From NCBI RefSeq assembly GCF_014635825.1, contig NZ_BMDO01000004.1, positions 62,001 to 126,000 of the forward strand: a stretch of DNA of 64,000 bases, written 5' to 3'. The first letter of the stretch is position 1, and each line of letters begins with the position of its first letter. This DNA is from Mucilaginibacter galii. GTDB lineage: Bacteria; Bacteroidota; Bacteroidia; Sphingobacteriales; Sphingobacteriaceae. The translations under genes were made by a program, and so were the position numbers. Shown here piece by piece: positions 54,835 through 63,154 of the stretch. The notes under the pieces are model-generated. The model was not told the origin of the DNA. It ran no database searches and saw nothing but the letters and a program-made list of their open reading frames with translations.

Positions 54835-55245
54835 ATGCGACCTAAAGCCTTTATTTCTTTTGTTGGTTTTGTACTACTATTGGCCGCCACATGGTGCCCT
54901 TTGCTGCGCCCGTTCGGTTTGATGAACTGGGACCTGTACGATCTGAATAAACCGTACGGCATGGTGGTGTTGTTAATATCGGTAGTAGGTATAGCCGGTA
55001 TCGTGCTTAAACAATACCAGGTTGCGCGCATAGCCGCCTGGTTAAGCCTGGCCCTGGTTGTGCTGGTTTACATAGCCGCTATAATGAAGGTAAATACCAC
55101 TTTTAGTTTTATCCCGTTTAAAGGCCTGGCGGGTTCTTTAGCTAAACTTATCAAATTTAAATGGGGCTGGTACCTGCTATTCCTGGGGCCGGTGCTCAGT
55201 GTGTTTACAACGCCTAAACCCGTTGCCGATAGGGTAGTCATTTAG
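54835..55245 (+). CDS. Small membrane protein of unknown function
   Basis: A 136-residue protein with four predicted transmembrane helices (about 5-22, 42-59, 64-84 and 105-122); a short hydrophilic linker (DLYDLNKPYG) separates the first two. N-terminus MRPKAFISFVGFVLLLAATWCPLL. Not recognised as a named family. It follows the Lrp regulator by 34 nt on the same strand, so it could be co-transcribed with it. Confidence 0.65.
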   Translation: MRPKAFISFVGFVLLLAATWCPLLRPFGLMNWDLYDLNKPYGMVVLLISVVGIAGIVLKQYQVARIAAWLSLALVVLVYIAAIMKVNTTFSFIPFKGLAGSLAKLIKFKWGWYLLFLGPVLSVFTTPKPVADRVVI

Positions 55246-55293
55246 GTACACTGCACTTATATACACTTGTTAAGAGTATGCAGGGGTATGGGT

Positions 55294-55323
55294 TTTGTTT
55301 CATAAATTTTATTATTAGCTTTG
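55294..55323 (+). promoter_or_regulatory. Bacteroidetes-type promoter for the hybrid kinase/CheR/CheB operon
   Basis: TTTG at 55294-55297 and TAGCTTTG at 55316-55323 with 18 nt between them, close to the TTTG-N19-TAnnTTTG consensus. The ATG of the hybrid kinase is 58 nt downstream. Confidence 0.72.
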
Positions 55324-55381
55324 ATTCGTTTGCAGCGTAACAGCGTTGTAAGCGCGCACTACATCATTCTTTGCCTTAAAC

Positions 55382-58300
55382 ATGTTAAAGTTAAACTTTC
55401 GTACACAGGTTTTAACCGGGTTTGCTATCTCTATTTTATTGGTTTTTATTGTTGGTATTTTCTCGTACCGCAGTATTACCCAATTGCAAAACAACCAGTT
55501 AGACGTTGAACACAGCCAGGCCATAATCACTACCTCCCGCAACGTATTGCAAGCACTTGTTGATGCCGAAACCGGTATGCGTGGTTATGTAGCAACAGCC
55601 AAACCTAAATTTCTTGATCCGTACAATGAGGCTTTACCCCAGATTAACCAGAATACCACTAAACTGGAAGCACTGATACAGGCCGACCCTGATCAGCAAA
55701 ACAATGTAACAGCCCTAATTGGTTTAAGTAATCGTCAGCTCGCGTTAATGAAAACCAACGTAGACAAGCGCGAAGAACTGGGCCTTGAGTTTATGGTGGC
55801 GCACAATATGCTCATTAACGGTAAACAGATCATGGATAGCATAAGGGCTACCATTGAAAAGATAAACCTGGTTGAGAATAAATCGCTCAATGATGGTAAG
55901 ATGAAGTCGGCAGAGGCTGCCAGCCAAACTATCTTTACCATAACGGTTGGTTCTTCAATTTTCCTCATTATTATTATAGTATTATTCATTTACATCCAAA
56001 AAACCTTCGAACAACAAAAGAAAATTGAAGCCGAGGTAAAGGCCGCTAATTTTGAACTGGGCGAGGTACTGGCCGAAAATGAGAATAAGAACTGGTTGCT
56101 CACCGGCATGAGTAAGTTGAGCGAAAGAATGCAGGGCCAGCAAAGCGAAAAGGAATTAACGGCCAACGTGCTTACAAAGCTTTGCCGTTACACAGGTGCT
56201 ATTACCGGCACCCTGTATTTGTATAATGAAAAGGAATCAGAATTAGAATTAAACGCTTACCACGCTTTCCATAATGTTGATGCTCTAAAACATAAGATCA
56301 AGCTATCAGAAAGCTGGCTTGGCCAGGTTGCAAAAGACCAGCAGGCGGCCACTATAAAAGGGCATTTGAGCGATAAGCTGCACCTCGAAACTTCCATTAT
56401 TAGCCAGGAACTGGCCGAGATACTTATTGTGCCGTTTTTCTATGATAAGCAATTAAAAGGTGTAATAGAACTTGCTTACCAGGATCAATTATCAGACCGT
56501 AACAGAGAATACATTTTAACAGCGGCCGATAGTATTGGTATTGCCGTAAATACCGCCCAGGCGCGCACCATTATGCACGACCTGTTCGAAGAAACGCAGC
56601 AGCAAGCCGAAGAACTGGAAGCACAACAGGAAGAAATGCGGGTAACCAACGAAGAGTTACTCAACAAAACCGAAATGCTGCAGGCTTCTGAAGAAGAGCT
56701 GCGCGTACAGCAGGAAGAACTGCGCACCATCAATGCCGAACTGGAAGAAAAAGCCAGTTTGCTTGAAGAAAAGAACCAAGCCATTGAAGAAGCGCGTGCA
56801 GCTATTAATGTGAAGGTAAACGAGCTGGAAACTACAGGTAAATATAAGTCTGAGTTTTTGGCTAATATGAGCCATGAGTTGCGCACACCATTAAATAGTA
56901 TACTGGTACTCGCCCGCATCTTAAAAGATAATAAGACCGACAACCTGAGCGAAGATCAGATCAAATATGCCAGTGTGATATTTAATGCCGGTAACGACTT
57001 GTTAACGCTTATAAACGACATCCTCGACCTGTCTAAAATAGAATCGGGTAAGATGGATATGCAGAACGATGATGCGAAGGTAAGCGAGATATTACAGGAC
57101 ATGAACATGCTCTTTACCGAAGTAGCACGTAACAAGAAGATCAACTTTACCCAAACTGCAGTTAACGTTCCTAACGTTATATTCACCGATAAACATAGGG
57201 TAGAGCAGGTAATTAAAAACCTGCTGTCTAACGCTTTTAAATTTACTAAAGAGAATGGCAGCATTTCTATTGATGCTAAGCCGGGAATTGAACCTGATAC
57301 CATTAGCTTCACTGTTAAAGATAGTGGTATAGGTATAGCGCCAGAAAAACAGCGGGTTATTTTTGAAGCTTTCCAACAGGCCGATGGTTCAACCAGTCGT
57401 AAATATGGTGGTACTGGTTTGGGTTTATCTATCAGTCGCGAGTTGGCCAACTTGTTAGGTGGTTCTATAAGCCTCGCCAGCCAGGTAGGCGAAGGTAGCG
57501 AGTTTACGCTTACCATACCTTTCCAAGCCAAACACGTAGCACCGCAACCTGATGATGAGCCGGTATTGCCGACAGTAGAAAACTTCAAGCCTTTGGGTAA
57601 TTTCCTGCAGCCTGCTAAAGCACAGCCATTGGCACCCGGCCGTACGGAGCCCTTGGTGGTTATTGTAGAAGACGACAAGAACTTTGCCGATATTTTGCAG
57701 GATTACGCCAAAGAGCACGGTTATAAATCGGTAATGGTACATGAAGGCACCCATGCTGCACAAATTGTAAAAGAGCAAATGCCCGATGCGGTAATTCTTG
57801 ACATTATGTTGCCGGGTAAAGACGGCTGGCAAATATTGAGAGAAATAAAAGCCGACGAAGCTACGCAACACATCCCTGTGCACTTAATGTCGGCAGGCGA
57901 AGCCGCTGCCAACAAGGTACGTAAAGAAGGCGCCATCAGCTTCATGAAGAAGCCCATTAACACCGAGACGCTGGATAAGCTTTTCAACGATATGATGAGC
58001 CAGAGCGGCGTACAGTTCAAGCAAATATTATTGGTTGAGGATCATGAGGCGCAAAGCCAGGCTTTAAAAGACCTGATGCAAAAACAAGGCATTACGGTTG
58101 ACCAGGCATTTACCGGCGAGCAGGCATTCACCATGCTTCAGAATAACGATTACCAGTGTGTGATCCTTGACCTGAACCTGCCCGATATTTCGGGACTCGA
58201 TTTGTTAGACCGTATAAAAGCCATAGAACGCTTTGCCGAATTGCCGGTTATCGTTAATACCGCTATGGAGCTGGATAAAACTTCGGTTAACCGGCTCATG

Positions 58301-58813
58301 CAGTATGCCAATGCCATGGTTATGAAAACCAACAAATCGGCCGATAGGCTTATTGACGAGGTTAACCTCTTTTTGCATAAGGTAAGCAGCGTACCTGCGG
58401 CTGCCAAGCCATTTACCGCGCCTAAAGGTAAAGACTTGCTCAAAGGCAAGAAAGTGCTTGTGGTAGATGACGATATGCGTAATATTTTTGCCTTGAGCAG
58501 CGCATTGCAGCAATACGACCTTTTGGTAGAAATTGCCAACGATGGTGATGAAGCCCTCGAAAAGCTGGAATCCACACCGGATATAGACATTGTATTGATG
58601 GATATTATGATGCCTAAGATGGATGGTTATGAAGCCACCAGGCACATACGCAAGCAAAACAAATGGAACAAGTTGCCCGTAATAGCGTTAACTGCAAAAG
58701 CTATGAAAGAAGACCGCGAAAAATGCCTGGCAGCAGGTGCAAATGATTACATCACTAAGCCAATTGATATGGATAGGCTTATATCGCTGATGCAGTTGTG
58801 GTTAGAGGGGTAA
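55382..58813 (+). CDS. Hybrid sensor histidine kinase with CHASE3, GAF and three receiver domains
   Basis: A 1143-residue membrane-bound signalling protein. TM1 (about 10-30), CHASE3 periplasmic sensor (about 40-175, with ETGMRGYVATAKPKFLDPY), TM2 (about 187-207), GAF (about 250-395), a glutamate-rich coiled coil (about 395-480; repeated EEELRVQQEELRTINAELEEK), HisKA with phosphohistidine in NMSHELRTPLNS (about 500) and HATPase (about 560-715). Then three receivers, with phosphoacceptors in VILDIMLPGKDG, CVILDLNLPDISG and IVLMDIMMPKMDG. The kinase is followed 3 nt later by cheR; the last receiver has a terminal ...NDYITKPIDMDRL motif. Role inferred as the input of the CheR/CheB branch that follows. 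Confidence 0.95.
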   Translation: MLKLNFRTQVLTGFAISILLVFIVGIFSYRSITQLQNNQLDVEHSQAIITTSRNVLQALVDAETGMRGYVATAKPKFLDPYNEALPQINQNTTKLEALIQADPDQQNNVTALIGLSNRQLALMKTNVDKREELGLEFMVAHNMLINGKQIMDSIRATIEKINLVENKSLNDGKMKSAEAASQTIFTITVGSSIFLIIIIVLFIYIQKTFEQQKKIEAEVKAANFELGEVLAENENKNWLLTGMSKLSERMQGQQSEKELTANVLTKLCRYTGAITGTLYLYNEKESELELNAYHAFHNVDALKHKIKLSESWLGQVAKDQQAATIKGHLSDKLHLETSIISQELAEILIVPFFYDKQLKGVIELAYQDQLSDRNREYILTAADSIGIAVNTAQARTIMHDLFEETQQQAEELEAQQEEMRVTNEELLNKTEMLQASEEELRVQQEELRTINAELEEKASLLEEKNQAIEEARAAINVKVNELETTGKYKSEFLANMSHELRTPLNSILVLARILKDNKTDNLSEDQIKYASVIFNAGNDLLTLINDILDLSKIESGKMDMQNDDAKVSEILQDMNMLFTEVARNKKINFTQTAVNVPNVIFTDKHRVEQVIKNLLSNAFKFTKENGSISIDAKPGIEPDTISFTVKDSGIGIAPEKQRVIFEAFQQADGSTSRKYGGTGLGLSISRELANLLGGSISLASQVGEGSEFTLTIPFQAKHVAPQPDDEPVLPTVENFKPLGNFLQPAKAQPLAPGRTEPLVVIVEDDKNFADILQDYAKEHGYKSVMVHEGTHAAQIVKEQMPDAVILDIMLPGKDGWQILREIKADEATQHIPVHLMSAGEAAANKVRKEGAISFMKKPINTETLDKLFNDMMSQSGVQFKQILLVEDHEAQSQALKDLMQKQGITVDQAFTGEQAFTMLQNNDYQCVILDLNLPDISGLDLLDRIKAIERFAELPVIVNTAMELDKTSVNRLMQYANAMVMKTNKSADRLIDEVNLFLHKVSSVPAAAKPFTAPKGKDLLKGKKVLVVDDDMRNIFALSSALQQYDLLVEIANDGDEALEKLESTPDIDIVLMDIMMPKMDGYEATRHIRKQNKWNKLPVIALTAKAMKEDREKCLAAGANDYITKPIDMDRLISLMQLWLEG

Positions 58814-58816
58814 AAT

Positions 58817-59656
58817 ATGACTGGAGATAGTACCGAAGAAAGAGGCCTTACATCTGCGGAGATTACCGATTTGATTAACCTGGTTAAACGAATTCATGGG
58901 TTTGATTTTTCGGGTTATTCTAAAGCGTCTTTAAAAAGAAGGCTTACGCGTATCATGCAGCTTAAACGGCTGGAGTTTTATGACCTTAAGCACATGCTCA
59001 TTAATGATAATGCATTTTTTCAGCATTTTTTAGAGGAAGTTACTGTAAACGTTACCGAGATGTTTCGCGACCCTTTGTTTTACAAGGCACTTAACAGCCA
59101 GGTATTACCTTATTTGTCTACTTACCAGCACGTTAAAATATGGAGTGCAGGTTGTTCAACAGGAGAAGAGGTTTACTCGTTAGCCATCCTTTTAAAGGAG
59201 AGCGGTTTGCAGTCAAAATCATTTATTTACGGTACCGATATTAACACCGAAGTATTAAAAGAAGCCAAGCGCGGCATATTCAGCTTGCGCAAGATTAAAT
59301 CATACGCCGAAAATTATCAGTATTCTAGCTTACCCGGTACCATAACCGATCACTTTACCATTTTGTATGATGCGGCAACCATACATACGGAGTTAAGGCA
59401 AAATACCCTGTTCTCGGTACATAATCTCATATCCGATAATGTGTTTAATGAGTTTCAGCTCATTAGCTGCCGCAATGTATTTATCTACTTCGAGTCGCAC
59501 CTGCAAGAAAAAATATTAGACCTTTTTTACCGCAGTTTGTGTCCGTTAGGGTTTTTGTGCTTGGGGAGCAAAGAAGCCATCAGGTCAGATTCGTTCAAGA
59601 AAAGGTTTAAAACCATCAACGCAAAAGAAAACATCTACCAAAAAATTGGCACTTAA
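58817..59656 (+). CDS. CheR-type protein-glutamate O-methyltransferase
   Basis: SAM-dependent methyltransferase of 279 residues. N-terminal helical substrate-recognition domain (FDFSGYSKASLKRRLTRIMQL) and the catalytic domain with GCSTGEEVYSLAILL (SAM site), FIYGTDINTEVLKEA and the diagnostic SCRNVFIYF. The catalytic layout is complete. In classical chemotaxis it methylates MCP receptors, but neither receptors, CheA/CheW nor flagellar genes are present in the window. ATG starts 3 nt after the kinase stop, and cheB follows 7 nt later, so it belongs to a compact operon. Confidence 0.93.
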   Translation: MTGDSTEERGLTSAEITDLINLVKRIHGFDFSGYSKASLKRRLTRIMQLKRLEFYDLKHMLINDNAFFQHFLEEVTVNVTEMFRDPLFYKALNSQVLPYLSTYQHVKIWSAGCSTGEEVYSLAILLKESGLQSKSFIYGTDINTEVLKEAKRGIFSLRKIKSYAENYQYSSLPGTITDHFTILYDAATIHTELRQNTLFSVHNLISDNVFNEFQLISCRNVFIYFESHLQEKILDLFYRSLCPLGFLCLGSKEAIRSDSFKKRFKTINAKENIYQKIGT

Positions 59657-59663
59657 CGATGAT

Positions 59664-60233
59664 ATGATCAAGCGATGGCAGGAATCAAAAGTTCTGCTGC
59701 TTGGAGGCTCGGCCGGGTCTTTCAAATTGCTTTTTCGTGCCGTAAAATATTTTACGCCCAGCCTTAATAAAACGGTGATCATTATCATTCACCGGAAAAA
59801 GAACTTTTTAAGCGAGATAGAAAAACTGTTTGCCGATCATAGCCGTATGTACCTGCGCGAAGTGGGGGATAAGGATAGCATTGACAATAACACCATATAT
59901 ATTGCACCCGCCAACTATCATACGCTTATTGAAAACGAAGGCCAGTTTAGCCTGGATGTATCAGAAGCGGTGTGGTATTCAAAGCCATCAATTGATGTAA
60001 CTTTTGAAAGTGCAGCCGAAGTATTTAAAAATAATTGTACGGCCATATTGCTCTCGGGCGCAAACCAGGATGGAGCCAACGGATTGCTTAAACTGCGCAA
60101 GCAAGGTTCGCTAACCATAGTTCAAAATCCGGCTGAAGCTGAAATGGCAGATATGCCTGCTGCCGCCATAAATTTAAAGGCAGCCGATTACATATTAAAT
60201 ACGGAAGAAATATTTCAGTTATTGCAGATTTAG
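59664..60233 (+). CDS. CheB methylesterase domain protein (stand-alone, no receiver)
   Basis: Protein-glutamate methylesterase/glutaminase of 189 residues. Catalytic triad is in place: Ser in GGSAGS, His in IIIIHRKKN, Asp in SGANQDGANG. Unlike chemotaxis CheB (about 350 residues) it lacks the N-terminal receiver that controls activity; control would have to come from the neighbouring hybrid kinases or by interaction. Start taken at ATG 59664, although a TTG at 59646 overlapping cheR by 11 nt is an alternative. The substrate is probably not a classical MCP. Confidence 0.9.
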   Translation: MIKRWQESKVLLLGGSAGSFKLLFRAVKYFTPSLNKTVIIIIHRKKNFLSEIEKLFADHSRMYLREVGDKDSIDNNTIYIAPANYHTLIENEGQFSLDVSEAVWYSKPSIDVTFESAAEVFKNNCTAILLSGANQDGANGLLKLRKQGSLTIVQNPAEAEMADMPAAAINLKAADYILNTEEIFQLLQI

Positions 60234-60264
60234 CTTTCTGTTTCATAACTTTATAGAGTAAAAT

Positions 60265-62220
60265 ATGAGTGTTATTAATATATTAGTTGTAGATGATAGG
60301 GAGGAAAATATAGTTGCGCTGGAAGCACTGCTTAAACGCGACGATATTAACATCTTATCAACCACATCGCCAAATGAAGCTTTACGCATTGCCTGGGAAA
60401 ACACCATCAGTGTAGCTTTGGTTGACGTGCAGATGCCTGATATAGATGGCTTTGAATTGGTAGAAATGCTTAAAGCAAATCCGCGTACCAAAGACATACT
60501 TGTTATTTTTGTTACCGCCATATCTAAAGAAGCCAAATATGCCGTAAAAGGCTTTGGCACCGGAGCGGTAGATTATCTTTATAAACCGCTCGATCCTTAT
60601 ATAACTTCGGCCAAGGTTGATGCTTTCATTCAGTTAGCACAAACACAAAAAGAAATCAGGGCAAAGAACGAAGAGTTGCAGAACTATGCTATCATGGTAA
60701 AAAACTCGGCCGATGTTATTACAACGGTAGATGCGCAAACCTTTCGTATACAATCAATTAATCCTGCCGTATTTAAAATATTTGGTTACCAGCCCATTGA
60801 GTTGCTGCAACGCAGTATCATTGATTTGGCTGCTGATGACAGCCAACCCCTATTCCGCAAAAAGTTATCTGAAATTGTGAACAACAATTTAAGTTATGCA
60901 GTGTCGGAATACCAGTTTGAAACCTTCGATAAGCGCACCATTTGGGCAGAGTGCCGTACCACTTACAGTAACAAAACTTTGTTCCTGAACATTAGTGATG
61001 TATCGCCTCAAAAAAGCTATCAGCAGGAGCTTATCAAATCAAAAGAAGCAGCAGAGCATTCCAGAAAAATTAAAGAAAACTTCTTGGCTAATATGAGCCA
61101 CGAGCTGCGCACACCTGTTAACGGCATTATTGGCCTCACCAGCATGCTACGCAAAAGTACGCTCGATGATCAGCAGAAAAACGTGATCGACTTGTTGGAG
61201 GTTTCATCACAATCGTTATTAGGGGTTATTAACGATGTACTTGATATTTCTAAAATAGAGGCAGGCAAGTTTAGTATCATTCGCAAGCCCAATGATCTTA
61301 AAGGCGTTGTAAAGTCTGTTATTGACCTGCTTAAATATAAGGCCGATGAAAAGAATGTTGAGCTGATGCTCGAAATAGCGCCCGATGTACCTGAAACTAT
61401 AATGTTTGATGCCCTGCGTTTGAATCAGATATTGATGAACTTGCTGAGCAATGCCATTAAGTTTACAGATCGTGGCTATGTAAAGTTGCAGCTCTCTGCA
61501 GTACAAAAACTTAACGATAACGTTAAACTCAAGTTCAGTGTAATTGATAGTGGCATAGGCATTCCATCTGACAGGCTTACCAAGATATTTGACTCTTTTG
61601 AGCAGGCCGAGCAAGATACCATTGTGAAATACGGTGGCACCGGTTTAGGACTAACCATTGTTAAAAAACTCATTGAACTAAAAGGCGGTGAACTAACCGT
61701 TAGCAGCCAGGTGGGCAGTGGAAGTGTATTTAATTTCACTAACTGGTACACAGTAACTGATAAGCCCAAAACAGTGCGCGATAACGACAGTAGTTCGCTG
61801 CGCGCGCTGGAGCCTTTTAATGAGGTGAACGTATTGGTTGCCGAAGATAACCTTGTAAACCAGTTCATGCTTTCTAAGATGCTTAAAGACTGGAACGTGA
61901 ACGTAGAGATTGTTGACAACGGACAAAAGGTGATAGATAAACTGATAGCGAAAGATTTCGACCTCATTTTGATGGATACCCACATGCCCGAAATGAATGG
62001 TTACCAGGCTGCTAAAAACATCCGCGTAAACTTTACCGAGCCCAAAAGAAGTATACCCATTATTTCGCTATCGGCGGCCACGTTTGATCATGAGCAGCAG
62101 CAGGCCCTTTCGGCCGGGATGAATGATGTATTGGCCAAACCTTTTCAGCCCTATCAGCTTCATGAAAAAATGAAAAAGCTTTTGGATGCCGAAGCGGTAA
62201 AGACTAAGTTATTGGGCTAA
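60265..62220 (+). CDS. Hybrid histidine kinase with N- and C-terminal receivers and PAS domain
   Basis: A 651-residue soluble kinase. N-terminal receiver (1-120; phosphoacceptor in VALVDVQMPDIDG), a PAS domain (about 140-260; ITTVDAQTFRIQSINPAVFKIFG), HisKA with phosphohistidine in NMSHELRTPVNG (about 283), HATPase (GIGIPSDRLTKIFDSF, GTGLGLTIV) and a C-terminal receiver with LILMDTHMPEMNG. No membrane segment. It follows cheB by 31 nt in the same direction. The REC-PAS-HK-REC layout suggests it acts downstream of, or in parallel with, the CHASE3 kinase via phosphorelay. Confidence 0.94.
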   Translation: MSVINILVVDDREENIVALEALLKRDDINILSTTSPNEALRIAWENTISVALVDVQMPDIDGFELVEMLKANPRTKDILVIFVTAISKEAKYAVKGFGTGAVDYLYKPLDPYITSAKVDAFIQLAQTQKEIRAKNEELQNYAIMVKNSADVITTVDAQTFRIQSINPAVFKIFGYQPIELLQRSIIDLAADDSQPLFRKKLSEIVNNNLSYAVSEYQFETFDKRTIWAECRTTYSNKTLFLNISDVSPQKSYQQELIKSKEAAEHSRKIKENFLANMSHELRTPVNGIIGLTSMLRKSTLDDQQKNVIDLLEVSSQSLLGVINDVLDISKIEAGKFSIIRKPNDLKGVVKSVIDLLKYKADEKNVELMLEIAPDVPETIMFDALRLNQILMNLLSNAIKFTDRGYVKLQLSAVQKLNDNVKLKFSVIDSGIGIPSDRLTKIFDSFEQAEQDTIVKYGGTGLGLTIVKKLIELKGGELTVSSQVGSGSVFNFTNWYTVTDKPKTVRDNDSSSLRALEPFNEVNVLVAEDNLVNQFMLSKMLKDWNVNVEIVDNGQKVIDKLIAKDFDLILMDTHMPEMNGYQAAKNIRVNFTEPKRSIPIISLSAATFDHEQQQALSAGMNDVLAKPFQPYQLHEKMKKLLDAEAVKTKLLG

Positions 62221-62320
62221 CAAAACCGTACTTCATATACTAAATTTTCACAACCCAAGACTATCATTCCCCCGGCATTCTGCCAAAGGCACTATTTAAA
62301 ATTACGCTATATTTGCGCTG

Positions 62321-63004
62321 ATGGAACTTTTGCGCCAAACAGGTTATCTGCTCAAGAAAGAAATATTGCTGGAGTGGAGATCAAAATATGCATTTAATGG
62401 CGTATTGCTCTATATCGTTTCAACTGTATTTGTCTGTTACATTGCATTTAACCTCACACCGGGCTTTGAAAAGAGCCAGGGTTATGCTGTAGTGTGGAAC
62501 GTGCTGTTTTGGATCATTATCCTATTTGCTTCTGTTAACGCTATTGCCAAAAGCTTTTTGCAGGAAAACCGCAGCCGGCTACTCTACTATTATACCATAG
62601 CCAGTCCGCAAGCCATCATTTTATCTAAAACTATATACAACACTTTGCTCATGAGCTTACTGAGCGTGTTGGCCTTAGTGGTGTACATGCTTTTCTTCAA
62701 TAATACCGTGGGCGATGGCTGGTGGTACTTTTTGGTGGTATTGGCCGGTAGTATTACCTTTTCTACGGTATTTACCATGGTTTCGGCCATTGCCGCCAAA
62801 GCCGGAAACAACGGTACATTAATGGCTATTTTAAGCTTTCCTGTTATCATCCCTGTAATTATGTTGCTGGTAAAAATAAGCAAGAGCGCTATGGATGGGG
62901 TAGAACGCAGCCTTACCTATGGTAATTTTGCGGTGCTCGGCGCCATCAATGTAATTGTTATTGCTATATCGCTTATACTTTTCCCTTTCCTTTGGCGCGA
63001 TTAA
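62321..63004 (+). CDS. ccmB: Heme exporter protein CcmB
   Basis: Membrane subunit of the CcmAB ABC transporter used for c-type cytochrome maturation; 227 residues with six predicted helices. Starts LLKKEILLEWRSKYAFNG, the conserved opening, and contains SFLQENRSRLLYYYTIASPQAIILSKTIYN and a glycine-rich central helix. A TATATTTG element (62308-62315) is only 5 nt before the ATG, so the mRNA would be almost leaderless. CcmA, CcmC and CcmE are not in this stretch; in the phylum they usually follow or lie elsewhere. Confidence 0.93.
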   Translation: MELLRQTGYLLKKEILLEWRSKYAFNGVLLYIVSTVFVCYIAFNLTPGFEKSQGYAVVWNVLFWIIILFASVNAIAKSFLQENRSRLLYYYTIASPQAIILSKTIYNTLLMSLLSVLALVVYMLFFNNTVGDGWWYFLVVLAGSITFSTVFTMVSAIAAKAGNNGTLMAILSFPVIIPVIMLLVKISKSAMDGVERSLTYGNFAVLGAINVIVIAISLILFPFLWRD

Positions 63005-63154
63005 AACCTTATTTAAGCAAGTAACGTGTTTGCTGCCTTATGCTAAGAAGTGTTAAATAGATAGCTGGTAATTGCTATTTTACATCAATAATTACGCAAT
63101 TATATTACATTTACACAGCATAATTAGTCACGTTAAATAAGGCTGTATTTTGGC

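Noticed and set aside
56956..57678. 240-codon open frame on the minus strand inside the CHASE3 hybrid kinase
   Set aside because: It is antisense to a complete kinase with intact HATPase motifs, is rich in Ser/Leu runs and has no promoter or recognisable domain; it is a shadow frame.
58817..60233. Classical chemotaxis operon
   Set aside because: No CheA, CheW, MCP or flagellar genes accompany cheR/cheB in the window, and CheB lacks its receiver domain.
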